This document shows, piece after piece, positions 8,718 through 16,258 of a stretch of DNA of 64,000 bases; within the stretch, counting starts at the first letter, position 1; each line of letters starts with the position of its first letter. The stretch is from the NCBI RefSeq assembly GCF_000412335.2, contig NZ_KE161030.1:1020515-1084514 (forward strand), given 5' to 3'. The position numbers and the translations under genes were made by a program. The notes under the pieces are model-generated. The model ran no database searches and was not told where the DNA came from. It saw only the letters and a list, made by a program, of their open reading frames with translations. The stretch is from Cedecea davisae DSM 4568 (lineage in GTDB: Bacteria > Pseudomonadota > Gammaproteobacteria > Enterobacterales > Enterobacteriaceae).

Positions 8718-9263
8718 ATGAAAACAATCGAAGTTGATGACGAGCTTTATCGCTACATTGCCAGCCAAACCAAGCATATTGGCGAAAGCGCGTCCGACAT
8801 TTTACGGCGTATGCTCAAATTTAGCGCCGGACAAACTCCAGCAGCTACCCCTACACCTGCCACCGCGGAGCGCCCGGCGCCCGTTGTCGAAGAGAAACCG
8901 GCTAATAACGCCCGCAATCGCGTTCGCGCGGTGCGTGAGCTGCTGCTCTCCGACGAATACGCCGCCCAGAATAAGGCCGTTAACCGCTTTATGATGGTGC
9001 TCTCCACGCTTTATCAACTGGATGCAAAAACCTTCGGCGAAGCTACTGAATCGCTGCATGGCCGCACCCGGGTTTACTTTGCCGGTAACGAGCAAACGCT
9101 GCTGGCAAGCGGCAATCAAACCAAGCCGAAACATGTTCCGGGCACCCCGTACTGGGTGATAACCAACACGAATACGGATCGTAAACGCAGCATGGTTGAA
9201 CACATCATGCAGTCAATGCAGTTCCCCGCGGAGCTGATTGAAAAGGTTTGCGGCACTATTTAA
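8718..9263 (+). CDS. seqA: replication initiation sequestration protein SeqA
   Basis: SeqA binds hemimethylated GATC sites, sequesters oriC and limits re-initiation; it also organises newly replicated DNA. The ATG chosen gives MKTIEVDDELYRYIASQTKH and 181 residues, equal to E. coli SeqA; in-frame codons further upstream are not part of the family. The N-terminal oligomerisation helix pair (1-35) is followed by a variable Pro/Ala linker (about 36-62). The C-terminal methyl-GATC-binding domain includes GRTRVYFAGNEQTL and TKPKHVPGTPYWVITNTNT. pgm follows after 27 bp, so the two are likely co-transcribed as in E. coli. Confidence 0.98.
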   Translation: MKTIEVDDELYRYIASQTKHIGESASDILRRMLKFSAGQTPAATPTPATAERPAPVVEEKPANNARNRVRAVRELLLSDEYAAQNKAVNRFMMVLSTLYQLDAKTFGEATESLHGRTRVYFAGNEQTLLASGNQTKPKHVPGTPYWVITNTNTDRKRSMVEHIMQSMQFPAELIEKVCGTI

Positions 9264-9290
9264 AAACCTGGCGTCAGTAAGGAAAAGCCA

Positions 9291-10934
9291 ATGGCTAACC
9301 ACGACCGTGCGGGTCAACCTGCACAACAGAGCGATTTGATTAACGTAGCCCAGCTTACGGCGCAGTATTACGTGCTGAAACCTGAGGTGGGTAATAGTGA
9401 ACACGCGGTGAAGTTCGGCACCTCCGGCCACCGCGGCAGTGCGGCTCGTCACAGCTTTAACGAGCCTCATATTCTGGCGATTGCTCAGGCCATCGCTGAG
9501 GAACGCGCTAAAAACGGGATAACCGGCCCGTGCTATGTGGGTAAAGATACCCACGCGCTTTCCGAACCTGCGTTTATCTCCGTGCTGGAAGTGCTGGCCG
9601 CCAACGGCGTGGACGTGATTGTCCAGCAGGACAACGGCTATACCCCGACGCCTGCTATCTCCAACGCGATTCTGGTGCATAACAAGAAAGCCGGCCCTCA
9701 GGCGGACGGGATTGTGATTACGCCATCCCATAACCCGCCGGATGACGGCGGCATTAAATACAACCCGCCAAACGGTGGCCCGGCCGATACCAACGTCACT
9801 AAAGTCGTTGAGGACAGAGCCAATGCGCTGCTGGCCGACGGCCTGAAAGGCGTGAAGCGTATTTCCCTGGATAAAGCATGGGCCAGCGGCCACGTTAAAG
9901 AGCTGGACCTGGTTCAGCCGTTTATCGAAGGGCTGGTGGACATCATTGATATGGCCGCCATCCAGAAAGCGGGCCTCAAGCTGGGCGTTGACCCACTCGG
10001 TGGCTCCGGGATTGAGTACTGGCACCGCATCGCAAAACACTACAATCTTGACCTGACCATCGTTAACGATCAGGTCGACCAGACCTTCCGCTTTATGCAT
10101 CTCGATAAAGACGGCGCAATCCGCATGGACTGCTCCTCCGAATGCGCGATGGCGGGCCTGCTTGCGCTGCGCGATAAGTTCGACCTGGCGTTTGCCAACG
10201 ATCCTGACTATGACCGTCACGGGATCGTAACGCCTGCTGGCCTGATGAACCCTAACCATTATTTGGCCGTGGCTATTAACTACCTGTTCCAGCATCGCCC
10301 GCAATGGGGCAAAGAGGTGGCGGTAGGCAAAACCCTGGTTTCTTCCGCGATGATCGACCGCGTGGTAGAAGATTTGGGCCGCAAGCTGGTGGAAGTCCCG
10401 GTGGGCTTCAAATGGTTTGTGGACGGCCTGTTCGACGGCAGCTTTGGCTTCGGCGGCGAAGAAAGCGCCGGGGCATCGTTCCTGCGCTTTAACGGCACGC
10501 CGTGGTCTACCGATAAAGACGGCATCATCATGTGCCTGCTGGCGGCCGAAATTACCGCCGTAACCGGCAAAAATCCGCAGCAGCATTATGACGAACTGGC
10601 CGCACGCTTTGGCGCGCCGAGCTACAACCGCATTCAGGCTCCTGCGACCTCCGCGCAGAAGGCCGCGCTGTCTAAGCTGTCTCCTGAAATGGTCAGCGCG
10701 GATACGCTGGCAGGTGACCCAATCACCGCTCGTCTGACTGCCGCTCCGGGCAATGGGGCTTCTATCGGCGGCCTGAAGGTGATGACCGAAAACGGCTGGT
10801 TCGCCGCCCGTCCTTCCGGCACCGAAGACGCCTACAAGATTTACTGCGAAAGCTTCCTCGGCGCGGAACACCGCGAGCAGATAGAGAAAGAAGCGGTAGA
10901 GATTGTCAGCGAAGTGCTGAAGAACGCGAAGTAA
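9291..10934 (+). CDS. pgm: phosphoglucomutase
   Basis: Pgm interconverts glucose-1-phosphate and glucose-6-phosphate, linking galactose and glycogen metabolism and UDP-glucose supply to glycolysis. It has 547 residues (546 in E. coli). The catalytic phosphoserine is Ser146 in ITPSHNP. The Mg-binding loop is DPDYDRHG, the sugar-binding loop GGEESAGAS, and the phosphate-binding [12 protein letters not shown] is near the C-terminus. GGAAA precedes the ATG. It is co-directional with seqA and ends at a terminator shared with convergent potE. The galETKM products in this window feed its substrate pool. Confidence 0.98.
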   Translation: MANHDRAGQPAQQSDLINVAQLTAQYYVLKPEVGNSEHAVKFGTSGHRGSAARHSFNEPHILAIAQAIAEERAKNGITGPCYVGKDTHALSEPAFISVLEVLAANGVDVIVQQDNGYTPTPAISNAILVHNKKAGPQADGIVITPSHNPPDDGGIKYNPPNGGPADTNVTKVVEDRANALLADGLKGVKRISLDKAWASGHVKELDLVQPFIEGLVDIIDMAAIQKAGLKLGVDPLGGSGIEYWHRIAKHYNLDLTIVNDQVDQTFRFMHLDKDGAIRMDCSSECAMAGLLALRDKFDLAFANDPDYDRHGIVTPAGLMNPNHYLAVAINYLFQHRPQWGKEVAVGKTLVSSAMIDRVVEDLGRKLVEVPVGFKWFVDGLFDGSFGFGGEESAGASFLRFNGTPWSTDKDGIIMCLLAAEITAVTGKNPQQHYDELAARFGAPSYNRIQAPATSAQKAALSKLSPEMVSADTLAGDPITARLTAAPGNGASIGGLKVMTENGWFAARPSGTEDAYKIYCESFLGAEHREQIEKEAVEIVSEVLKNAK

Positions 10935-10950
10935 AAGCAACATGAAGGAA

Positions 10951-10976
10951 GGGAGCGAATTATCGCTCCCTTTTTT
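10951..10976 (+). terminator. pgm terminator
   Basis: The stem gggagcga/tcgctccc with a 4-nt loop and six T residues lies between convergent pgm and potE. The U tract favours the plus strand. Confidence 0.9.
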
Positions 10977-10977
10977 A

Positions 10978-12297
10978 TCAGATGTGCCTGTCGGTTAATT
11001 CAAAACGCGGCGACACCAGGCCGTATAACGTCCAGCCCAGGAACGTCACCATCGCACCATACAGCATCGCCTCCTGCCCGGAAGAGTAAAGCGCATAGAA
11101 GCTGTAAATCGCGCCAATCAGGGCAATTATATTCGCCATCCTCGCTTTACCTGCCTCTACCTTCGCGAGTTTCTGAATAATCACCAGCGCCGCCATCGAC
11201 AGAATATAAGGGATGATGTTGGTCACCACCGCCAGATTAACCAGCACGTTGAACTGTTTGTTCAGCGAAGGGCTGATGGTCATCAGCGACAGCAGGCTCT
11301 GGAAGACTACAATCGTCAGCATGCCTTTTACCGGGGCATCAGCCTTTGACAAGCGGGAGAAGATTTTCGGGAAGTAGCCCTCATCGGCGGATGATTTAAA
11401 CACCTGCGCGATGGTGAACTGCCAGCCGAGCAGCGAGCCGCAGCACGACATGACCATCAGCCCCATAATCACCTTCCCGACCGTCGGGTTAAACATCTGG
11501 GCAAAGGCCACGCCAAACGGTGCCGTGGAGTTGGCGATATCCACGTTTGGCACAATCCCGGCTATCACGTTGGTTGAGACAATATAAATCACCGCTGCGC
11601 CCAGCGTGCCGCCCATTACGGCAATCGGGACGTTGCGTTCCGGGTTCTCCACTACATCGGTATTGGCGCAGGCGGACTCCAGCCCCAGGAAGGCCCACAG
11701 CGTCATGGCGATAGACGAGCCGACGGCCTCGAAGAACGGAACCTGGTGCGGGTTCCACGACTCGGCATACAGGGAAGGGCTGAACCAGAACCAGCCGATT
11801 ATCGACAGCCCAAGCACCGGGATTATCACGCCCCAGACGGTAATGCTGCTCAACTGCCCGGTTATGCGTGCTCCGCCGAAGTTGGCGACGGTACAAATCC
11901 ACAGTACGCAGATAGTGGCGATAGCAATTTGCACCGGAGACAGTATCGCGCCGAACAGTTCGCTGCCGTAGCCCACCGCCGAAATAGCAATCGCGACGTT
12001 CGCAATCAGGAGCGATACCCCGTAGGTGTAGTTGGCCATAAAGTTGCCGGATTTGCCGAAAGCGTATTCGGCATACCCTCCCATACCGCCGGATTTGCGG
12101 CTAAACATCCCGCATTTGGCAAAGGCGTAGGCCAGCGCCATCGAGCCGACGGCGGTAACCAGCCAGGAGATAATCGAGATAGTCCCGACTTCTGCCAGCT
12201 TGGTGGGCAGCATAATAATGCCCGAACCCATCATGTTTACCGTGGTGAGGATAGTCAGCTGCACCACGCCCATCTTGTTGCTTTTTTGCGTTGCCAT
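10978..12297 (-). CDS. potE: putrescine/ornithine antiporter PotE
   Basis: This is an inner-membrane amino acid-polyamine antiporter (APC superfamily) that exports putrescine in exchange for ornithine, or takes up putrescine with protons. About 12 hydrophobic segments are visible. The N-terminal motif GSGIIMLP and the segment TLWAFLGLESACANTDVVENPERNVP are family hallmarks. Starting at the ATG of MATQKSN gives 439 residues, the E. coli length; a TTG two codons earlier is less likely. It follows speF by 32 bp in the same direction. Together they form the acid-induced ornithine decarboxylation system, which raises pH and makes putrescine. Confidence 0.97.
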   Translation of the reverse strand: MATQKSNKMGVVQLTILTTVNMMGSGIIMLPTKLAEVGTISIISWLVTAVGSMALAYAFAKCGMFSRKSGGMGGYAEYAFGKSGNFMANYTYGVSLLIANVAIAISAVGYGSELFGAILSPVQIAIATICVLWICTVANFGGARITGQLSSITVWGVIIPVLGLSIIGWFWFSPSLYAESWNPHQVPFFEAVGSSIAMTLWAFLGLESACANTDVVENPERNVPIAVMGGTLGAAVIYIVSTNVIAGIVPNVDIANSTAPFGVAFAQMFNPTVGKVIMGLMVMSCCGSLLGWQFTIAQVFKSSADEGYFPKIFSRLSKADAPVKGMLTIVVFQSLLSLMTISPSLNKQFNVLVNLAVVTNIIPYILSMAALVIIQKLAKVEAGKARMANIIALIGAIYSFYALYSSGQEAMLYGAMVTFLGWTLYGLVSPRFELTDRHI

Positions 12298-12329
12298 AAT
12301 CAAAGTCTCAACGTGAAAGTGGTGGAAAA

Positions 12330-14489
12330 TTAGCGTTTCAGCACATAGCTCCAGACGCGTTTACGTCCGTCGCACTCTTCGATGTACACGCCCTGCAATT
12401 CCGGTGCGAAGCCGGGAAGCTGGTTAATACCGTCCTCCAGCGCCTGGAAATAGTGCTGTACAGAACCGCCCCAGATTTCCCCCGGCACTACGCACAGCAC
12501 CCCCGGCGGATATGGCAGGGCGCCTTCCGCGGCAATACGGCCTTCCACCTCGCTTAGCGGCACCAGCTCCACCTCACCGCGCACAAACGCAAGGTTTGCC
12601 TGCTGAGGATTCATCGCAACGCGTGGGAAGTGGTCGTGGCGGAACATCTCTTTTTGCAGTTGTTTCACGTTGAGGCTGGCGTACAGGTCGTGCATTTCCT
12701 GGCACAGCTGGCGCAGGGTGTAGCCTTCGTAACGTTCCTGGTACTGGCGATATAAAGACGGGAGAACATCGGCGAGCGGGGCATCGGTTTCCAGCAAATG
12801 CTCAAAGCGCACCAGGTGGGCCACCAGATGTTGCATTTTTGCCATGTCTTCCGCCGGGGTGAGCAGGAACAGGATAGAGTTCAGGTCGCACTTCTCGGGC
12901 ACGATGCTGTTTTCGCGCAGGTAGTTAGCGAGGATGGTGGCGGGAACGCCAAAGGCCTCATATTCGCCGGTTGTGGCATTAATGCCCGGCGTAGTGAGAA
13001 GCAGCTTGCAGGGGTCTACAAAATATTGATGTTCGGCATAGCCTTCGAAGGCGTGCCAGCGTTCTCCGGGCACGAAGTGGAAGAAGCGCAGATCGTTGGC
13101 AATTTCCTCGGTTTCGAATGATTCCCACGGTTTACCGTCTACCAGCACCGGTACAAACGGGCGCAGGTATTTGCAGCTTTTCAGCAACAGTTTGCGTGTA
13201 TCAATCCCGGTTTCCACGCAGTTCATCCACATGCGTTTGCCACTTTCGCCTTCGTGCATTCTGGCGTTGACGTCCAGCGCGGCAAACAGAGGATAAAACG
13301 GGCTGGTTGAAGCGTGCATCATAAAGGCGTTATTCATGCGTTTATGGTTAACGTAGCGCGCCTGGCCTTTGATATGGCTATCTTTTTTGTGGATCTGGGA
13401 GGTTTGTGAGAAGCCAGCCTGCTGCTTATGCACCGACTGCGTAACCAAAATCCCCGGATCGTTTTCATCCAGCTCGAGCAGCAGCGGCGAGCAGGCTTCC
13501 ATCATCGGAATAAACTGCTCATAGCCCACCCAGGCCGAGTCAAACAGGATGTAGTCGCAAAGATGCCCGATTTTATCAACCACCTGGCGCGCGTTATACA
13601 CCGTGCCGTCATAGGTGCCGAGCTGGATAACCGCCAGGCGGAAGGGGCGTTGTTCGCGGGCGCGGTTTGGCGCTACCGCTTCGATTTGCTCACGCAGGTA
13701 ACGCTCTTCAAAGCAGTGCGCGTCAATGCCGCCGATAAAGCCATACGGGTTGCGGGCGGTTTCCAGATAAACCGGCGTCGCACCGGCCTGAATTAATGCG
13801 CCATGGTGATTCGATTTATGGTTATTACGATCGAATAAAACTAAATCTCCCGGCGTCAACAGCGCGTTTAATACGACTTTATTTGATGAAGAGGTTCCGT
13901 TAAGTACGAAATAAGTTTTGTCGGCATTAAAAACTTTAGCCGCGTGCTGTTGCGCAGTACTTGGCGCACCTTCATGAATAAGCAGATCGCCCATTGAAAC
14001 GTCGGCATTACATAAGTCAGAACGGAACAGCGTTTCGCCAAAGAAATTAACGAACTGATTGCCGGTAGGATGACGGCGGAAAAATTGGCCGCCCTGGTGT
14101 CCCGGGCAATCAAAAGCACTGTTCCCCTGTTCGACATAATTAACCATGGCGTCGAAAAATGGCGGGCGTAAACCTTTTTCATATTTTTCTGCCGCGGCTT
14201 CCAGCTGGCGGCCATAATATTCAGCCTTGGTTTCACTGGGTTCGAAAATGCCGGTGATGCGGGAGTAATATTCCTCCGGGATCATTTCATTCTCGTTAAT
14301 CGCAACAAACACGGGCAGGCCAAAGCCGGTCTGCTCTATCTGCTCCACGATGCCGCTGTACAGGTCGGGCACGGACAGCACGGCTGCGGCCACGTCGATG
14401 AAATCAGTGGACGATAAATTGACGATTTCTCTCCCGGTAGTAAAGCAGTCGGGGCAATTACGATTAAGCGCGATTTTTAAAGATTGCAT
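12330..14489 (-). CDS. speF: inducible ornithine decarboxylase SpeF
   Basis: SpeF is a cytoplasmic PLP enzyme that converts ornithine to putrescine and CO2. It has 719 residues, about 12 fewer than the E. coli protein, mainly because the C-terminus stops at WSYVLKR without the E. coli tail. The N-terminal flavodoxin-like wing is followed by the fold-I core with DCPGHQGGQFFRRHPTGNQF and by the PLP-lysine motif SVHKQQAG. The C-terminal domain contains PYPPGVLCVVPGE. The N-terminal ~110 residues diverge most from E. coli. Expression is probably controlled by the SpeFL leader peptide 274 bp upstream. Confidence 0.97.
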   Translation of the reverse strand: MQSLKIALNRNCPDCFTTGREIVNLSSTDFIDVAAAVLSVPDLYSGIVEQIEQTGFGLPVFVAINENEMIPEEYYSRITGIFEPSETKAEYYGRQLEAAAEKYEKGLRPPFFDAMVNYVEQGNSAFDCPGHQGGQFFRRHPTGNQFVNFFGETLFRSDLCNADVSMGDLLIHEGAPSTAQQHAAKVFNADKTYFVLNGTSSSNKVVLNALLTPGDLVLFDRNNHKSNHHGALIQAGATPVYLETARNPYGFIGGIDAHCFEERYLREQIEAVAPNRAREQRPFRLAVIQLGTYDGTVYNARQVVDKIGHLCDYILFDSAWVGYEQFIPMMEACSPLLLELDENDPGILVTQSVHKQQAGFSQTSQIHKKDSHIKGQARYVNHKRMNNAFMMHASTSPFYPLFAALDVNARMHEGESGKRMWMNCVETGIDTRKLLLKSCKYLRPFVPVLVDGKPWESFETEEIANDLRFFHFVPGERWHAFEGYAEHQYFVDPCKLLLTTPGINATTGEYEAFGVPATILANYLRENSIVPEKCDLNSILFLLTPAEDMAKMQHLVAHLVRFEHLLETDAPLADVLPSLYRQYQERYEGYTLRQLCQEMHDLYASLNVKQLQKEMFRHDHFPRVAMNPQQANLAFVRGEVELVPLSEVEGRIAAEGALPYPPGVLCVVPGEIWGGSVQHYFQALEDGINQLPGFAPELQGVYIEECDGRKRVWSYVLKR

Positions 14490-14763
14490 AATATAACCTT
14501 TATTTCAGATAAAGTTGTCCTTCAATTGCTAATAGCTCAGCAATTGTGGGGGCTGGAAAATGACAATGGCGTGCCGCTGACACAATAATAATGGTCAGTG
14601 GGTCAGGTCATTTTTTTGAATAATAAAATCCCGACGGCCCAGCAGCCGCGAATAAAAAGATTTTATTTTGTTGCTGACGAAATTAGACGCAGGTTACTGG
14701 CCACCCAAAATTAATCAGGTAACGGAGATAACAAGGCTAATGCAGTATCAGCTATCTGAAAGG
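14490..14763 (-). promoter_or_regulatory. speFL-speF leader RNA region
   Basis: This AT-rich 274-nt stretch lies between the leader-peptide stop and the speF start. In E. coli this interval contains the Rho-dependent termination zone that ornithine-stalled ribosomes on speFL block. I see no intrinsic terminator here, which fits a Rho-based mechanism. The exact rut site cannot be placed by eye. Confidence 0.55.
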
Positions 14764-14868
14764 TTATAGAGCGTTAAAGAAGTGGAAGTCGAAACAGCTG
14801 CGGTGGGAAACCATCATAATATGCGTCGTGCGCCTGATATGAGGCATAACCCGATTGTTGTTTTCCAT
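14764..14868 (-). CDS. speFL: SpeFL ornithine-sensing leader peptide
   Basis: This 34-codon ORF begins MENNNRVMPHIRRTTHIM and ends SCFDFHFFNAL. It matches the E. coli SpeFL (YbfK) peptide in length, in the HIRRTTHIM sensor part and in the FDFHFFNA effector part. A GGAAAA motif precedes the ATG. In E. coli the nascent peptide captures ornithine in the ribosome tunnel, stalls translation, and thereby prevents Rho termination before speF. Residues that differ here include the stretch after HIM (MVSHRSC) and the last residue (Leu where E. coli has Arg). Confidence 0.93.
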   Translation of the reverse strand: MENNNRVMPHIRRTTHIMMVSHRSCFDFHFFNAL

Positions 14869-15115
14869 TTGATTTTCCTTTTATGTAAAGGTAGCGCCAT
14901 TTTATCTGGCGAAAAGCCTTTTACTGTGAGCTTTATCAACAAATCAAAGGTGAAACAGAAATAAAAATTCATGGGTTATGCATAACGTAGTGAATAGGTT
15001 TGCATAAAGATCTAATGGTAGTGGAATTGTTTATTATATGTTGTTGATTGTGGTGAAATGATCTGATTTCAATAAGTTAGGAGGGAGAGCGCCCTGAGGC
15101 GCCCGAGAGAAGAGT
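14869..15115. other. AT-rich gap upstream of speFL
   Basis: This 247-bp region separates the leftward EamA gene from speFL. It must hold the speFL-speF-potE promoter. I did not find a clear consensus promoter or a convincing gene. A GC-rich imperfect inverted repeat about 15087-15106 lies just past the EamA stop, but lacks a U tract. Confidence 0.4.
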
Positions 15116-15544
15116 TTAGCCCAGAGCAACCATCAAACCGCCGCAGGCGATCAGCGCCACGCCGATACCGGCAATCAGCGAAACTTTCTCGCCGAAAAAA
15201 ATCACCGCCAGGATCACGGCAAACACCACGCTTAGCTTGTCTATCGGCGCAACCTTAGAGACTTCGCCGTTTTTAATCGCCATAAAGTAAAACAGCCACG
15301 AAAGGGCTCCGGCCACGCCGCTCAGCAGAATAAACAGCAGCGCTTTTTTGTCGGCAAACACCGTGCTGACCAGACTCATTTTGCCCTGAACCACCACCAC
15401 ACCGACCAGAAATAGCGCCATTACTACGGCGCGAACGGCCGTAGCGGTATTGGCATCCAGATGCTGCAAACCAACTTTACCAAAAATAGCTACCAGCGCC
15501 GCCGTGGCGGCAGATAGCAGGGCATACATTAACCATGCGCTCAT
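15116..15544 (-). CDS. half-size EamA/DMT-superfamily membrane protein
   Basis: The 142-residue protein is almost entirely hydrophobic, with about five membrane segments (roughly 3-20, 32-52, 65-85, 92-110, 118-140). One EamA repeat is present, including a typical ending VIFFGEKVSLIAGIGVALIACGGLMVAL. Full-length EamA transporters carry two such repeats, so this one would act as a dimer if it transports. The start at MSAWLMYALL is chosen because GAGGAGCC precedes it; an earlier in-frame ATG has weaker context. It begins 36 bp after kdpE in the same direction and could be the last gene of the kdp transcript. Its substrate is unknown. I do not recall a gene at this place in E. coli K-12. Confidence 0.82.
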   Translation of the reverse strand: MSAWLMYALLSAATAALVAIFGKVGLQHLDANTATAVRAVVMALFLVGVVVVQGKMSLVSTVFADKKALLFILLSGVAGALSWLFYFMAIKNGEVSKVAPIDKLSVVFAVILAVIFFGEKVSLIAGIGVALIACGGLMVALG

Positions 15545-15580
15545 AAAAGGCTCCTCTTGAACGGACAAGAGGTTACTCTT

Positions 15581-16258
15581 TCACAGCATAAAACGGTAGC
15601 CGATGCCGGTTTCGGTGAGCAGGTGGCGGGGGCGTGCGGGATCGTTTTCCAGCTTCTGACGCAGGTGGCCCATATAGATACGCAGATAGTGGCTGTGCTC
15701 CACCGCGTTGGGGCCCCAGACCTGGTTAAGCAACTGGCGCTGGGTCAGCACTTTTCCGTGGTTGTTAAGCAGCGTCGCCAGCAGGCGGAATTCTATTGGG
15801 GTAAGGTGAATTTCCTCTTCGCCGCGGGTGATGCGGCGCGAGGAGAGATCGACCGTGATGGCAGAAAATTGATAAACAGGATCGGGCTGAACGATGCTGG
15901 CGTGGCGGCGCAGAGCCACCCGCAGCCGGGCCTGAAGCTCGCCGATGCCAAAGGGCTTGCTGAGAAAATCATCGGCACCCGCGTCCAGCGCGGCGATTTT
16001 TGCCTGCTCGTCGCTGCGTGCCGATAAAACGATAATCGGGGTCTGGCTCCACTGGCGGAAATCGCGAATAAAATCGATGCCGTCGCCGTCCGGCAGGCCA
16101 AGATCCAGAATCACCAGATCCGGCTTGCGGGTTGCCGCTTCGATCAGGCCGCGCTGTAAGGTTTCGGCATCAAACACGCGTAACGATTCGTCTTCCAGCG
16201 CGGTACGCAGAAAGCGGCGGATCTCTTTTTCATCCTCAATTATCAGAACCGTTGTCAC
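15581..16258 (-). CDS. kdpE: KdpE response regulator
   Basis: This is an OmpR/PhoB-type response regulator that activates kdpFABC under K+ limitation. At 225 residues it has the E. coli length. The receiver domain has acidic residues DE at 9-10, the phospho-acceptor Asp52 in LVILDLGLPDGDG, and the conserved KPF lysine near 102. The C-terminal winged helix ends with GIGYRFML. Its start overlaps the kdpD stop by four bases, so the two are translationally coupled. A matching KdpE box is present upstream of kdpF. Confidence 0.98.
   Translation of the reverse strand: MTTVLIIEDEKEIRRFLRTALEDESLRVFDAETLQRGLIEAATRKPDLVILDLGLPDGDGIDFIRDFRQWSQTPIIVLSARSDEQAKIAALDAGADDFLSKPFGIGELQARLRVALRRHASIVQPDPVYQFSAITVDLSSRRITRGEEEIHLTPIEFRLLATLLNNHGKVLTQRQLLNQVWGPNAVEHSHYLRIYMGHLRQKLENDPARPRHLLTETGIGYRFML

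Noticed and set aside
9213-10943. A 576-codon open frame antisense to seqA/pgm
   Set aside because: It lies fully opposite two certain genes, has no recognisable domain, and reflects the codon bias of pgm in the mirrored frame.
15087-15106. Terminator after the EamA gene
   Set aside because: The GC-rich inverted repeat has a mismatch and no U tract on the minus strand.
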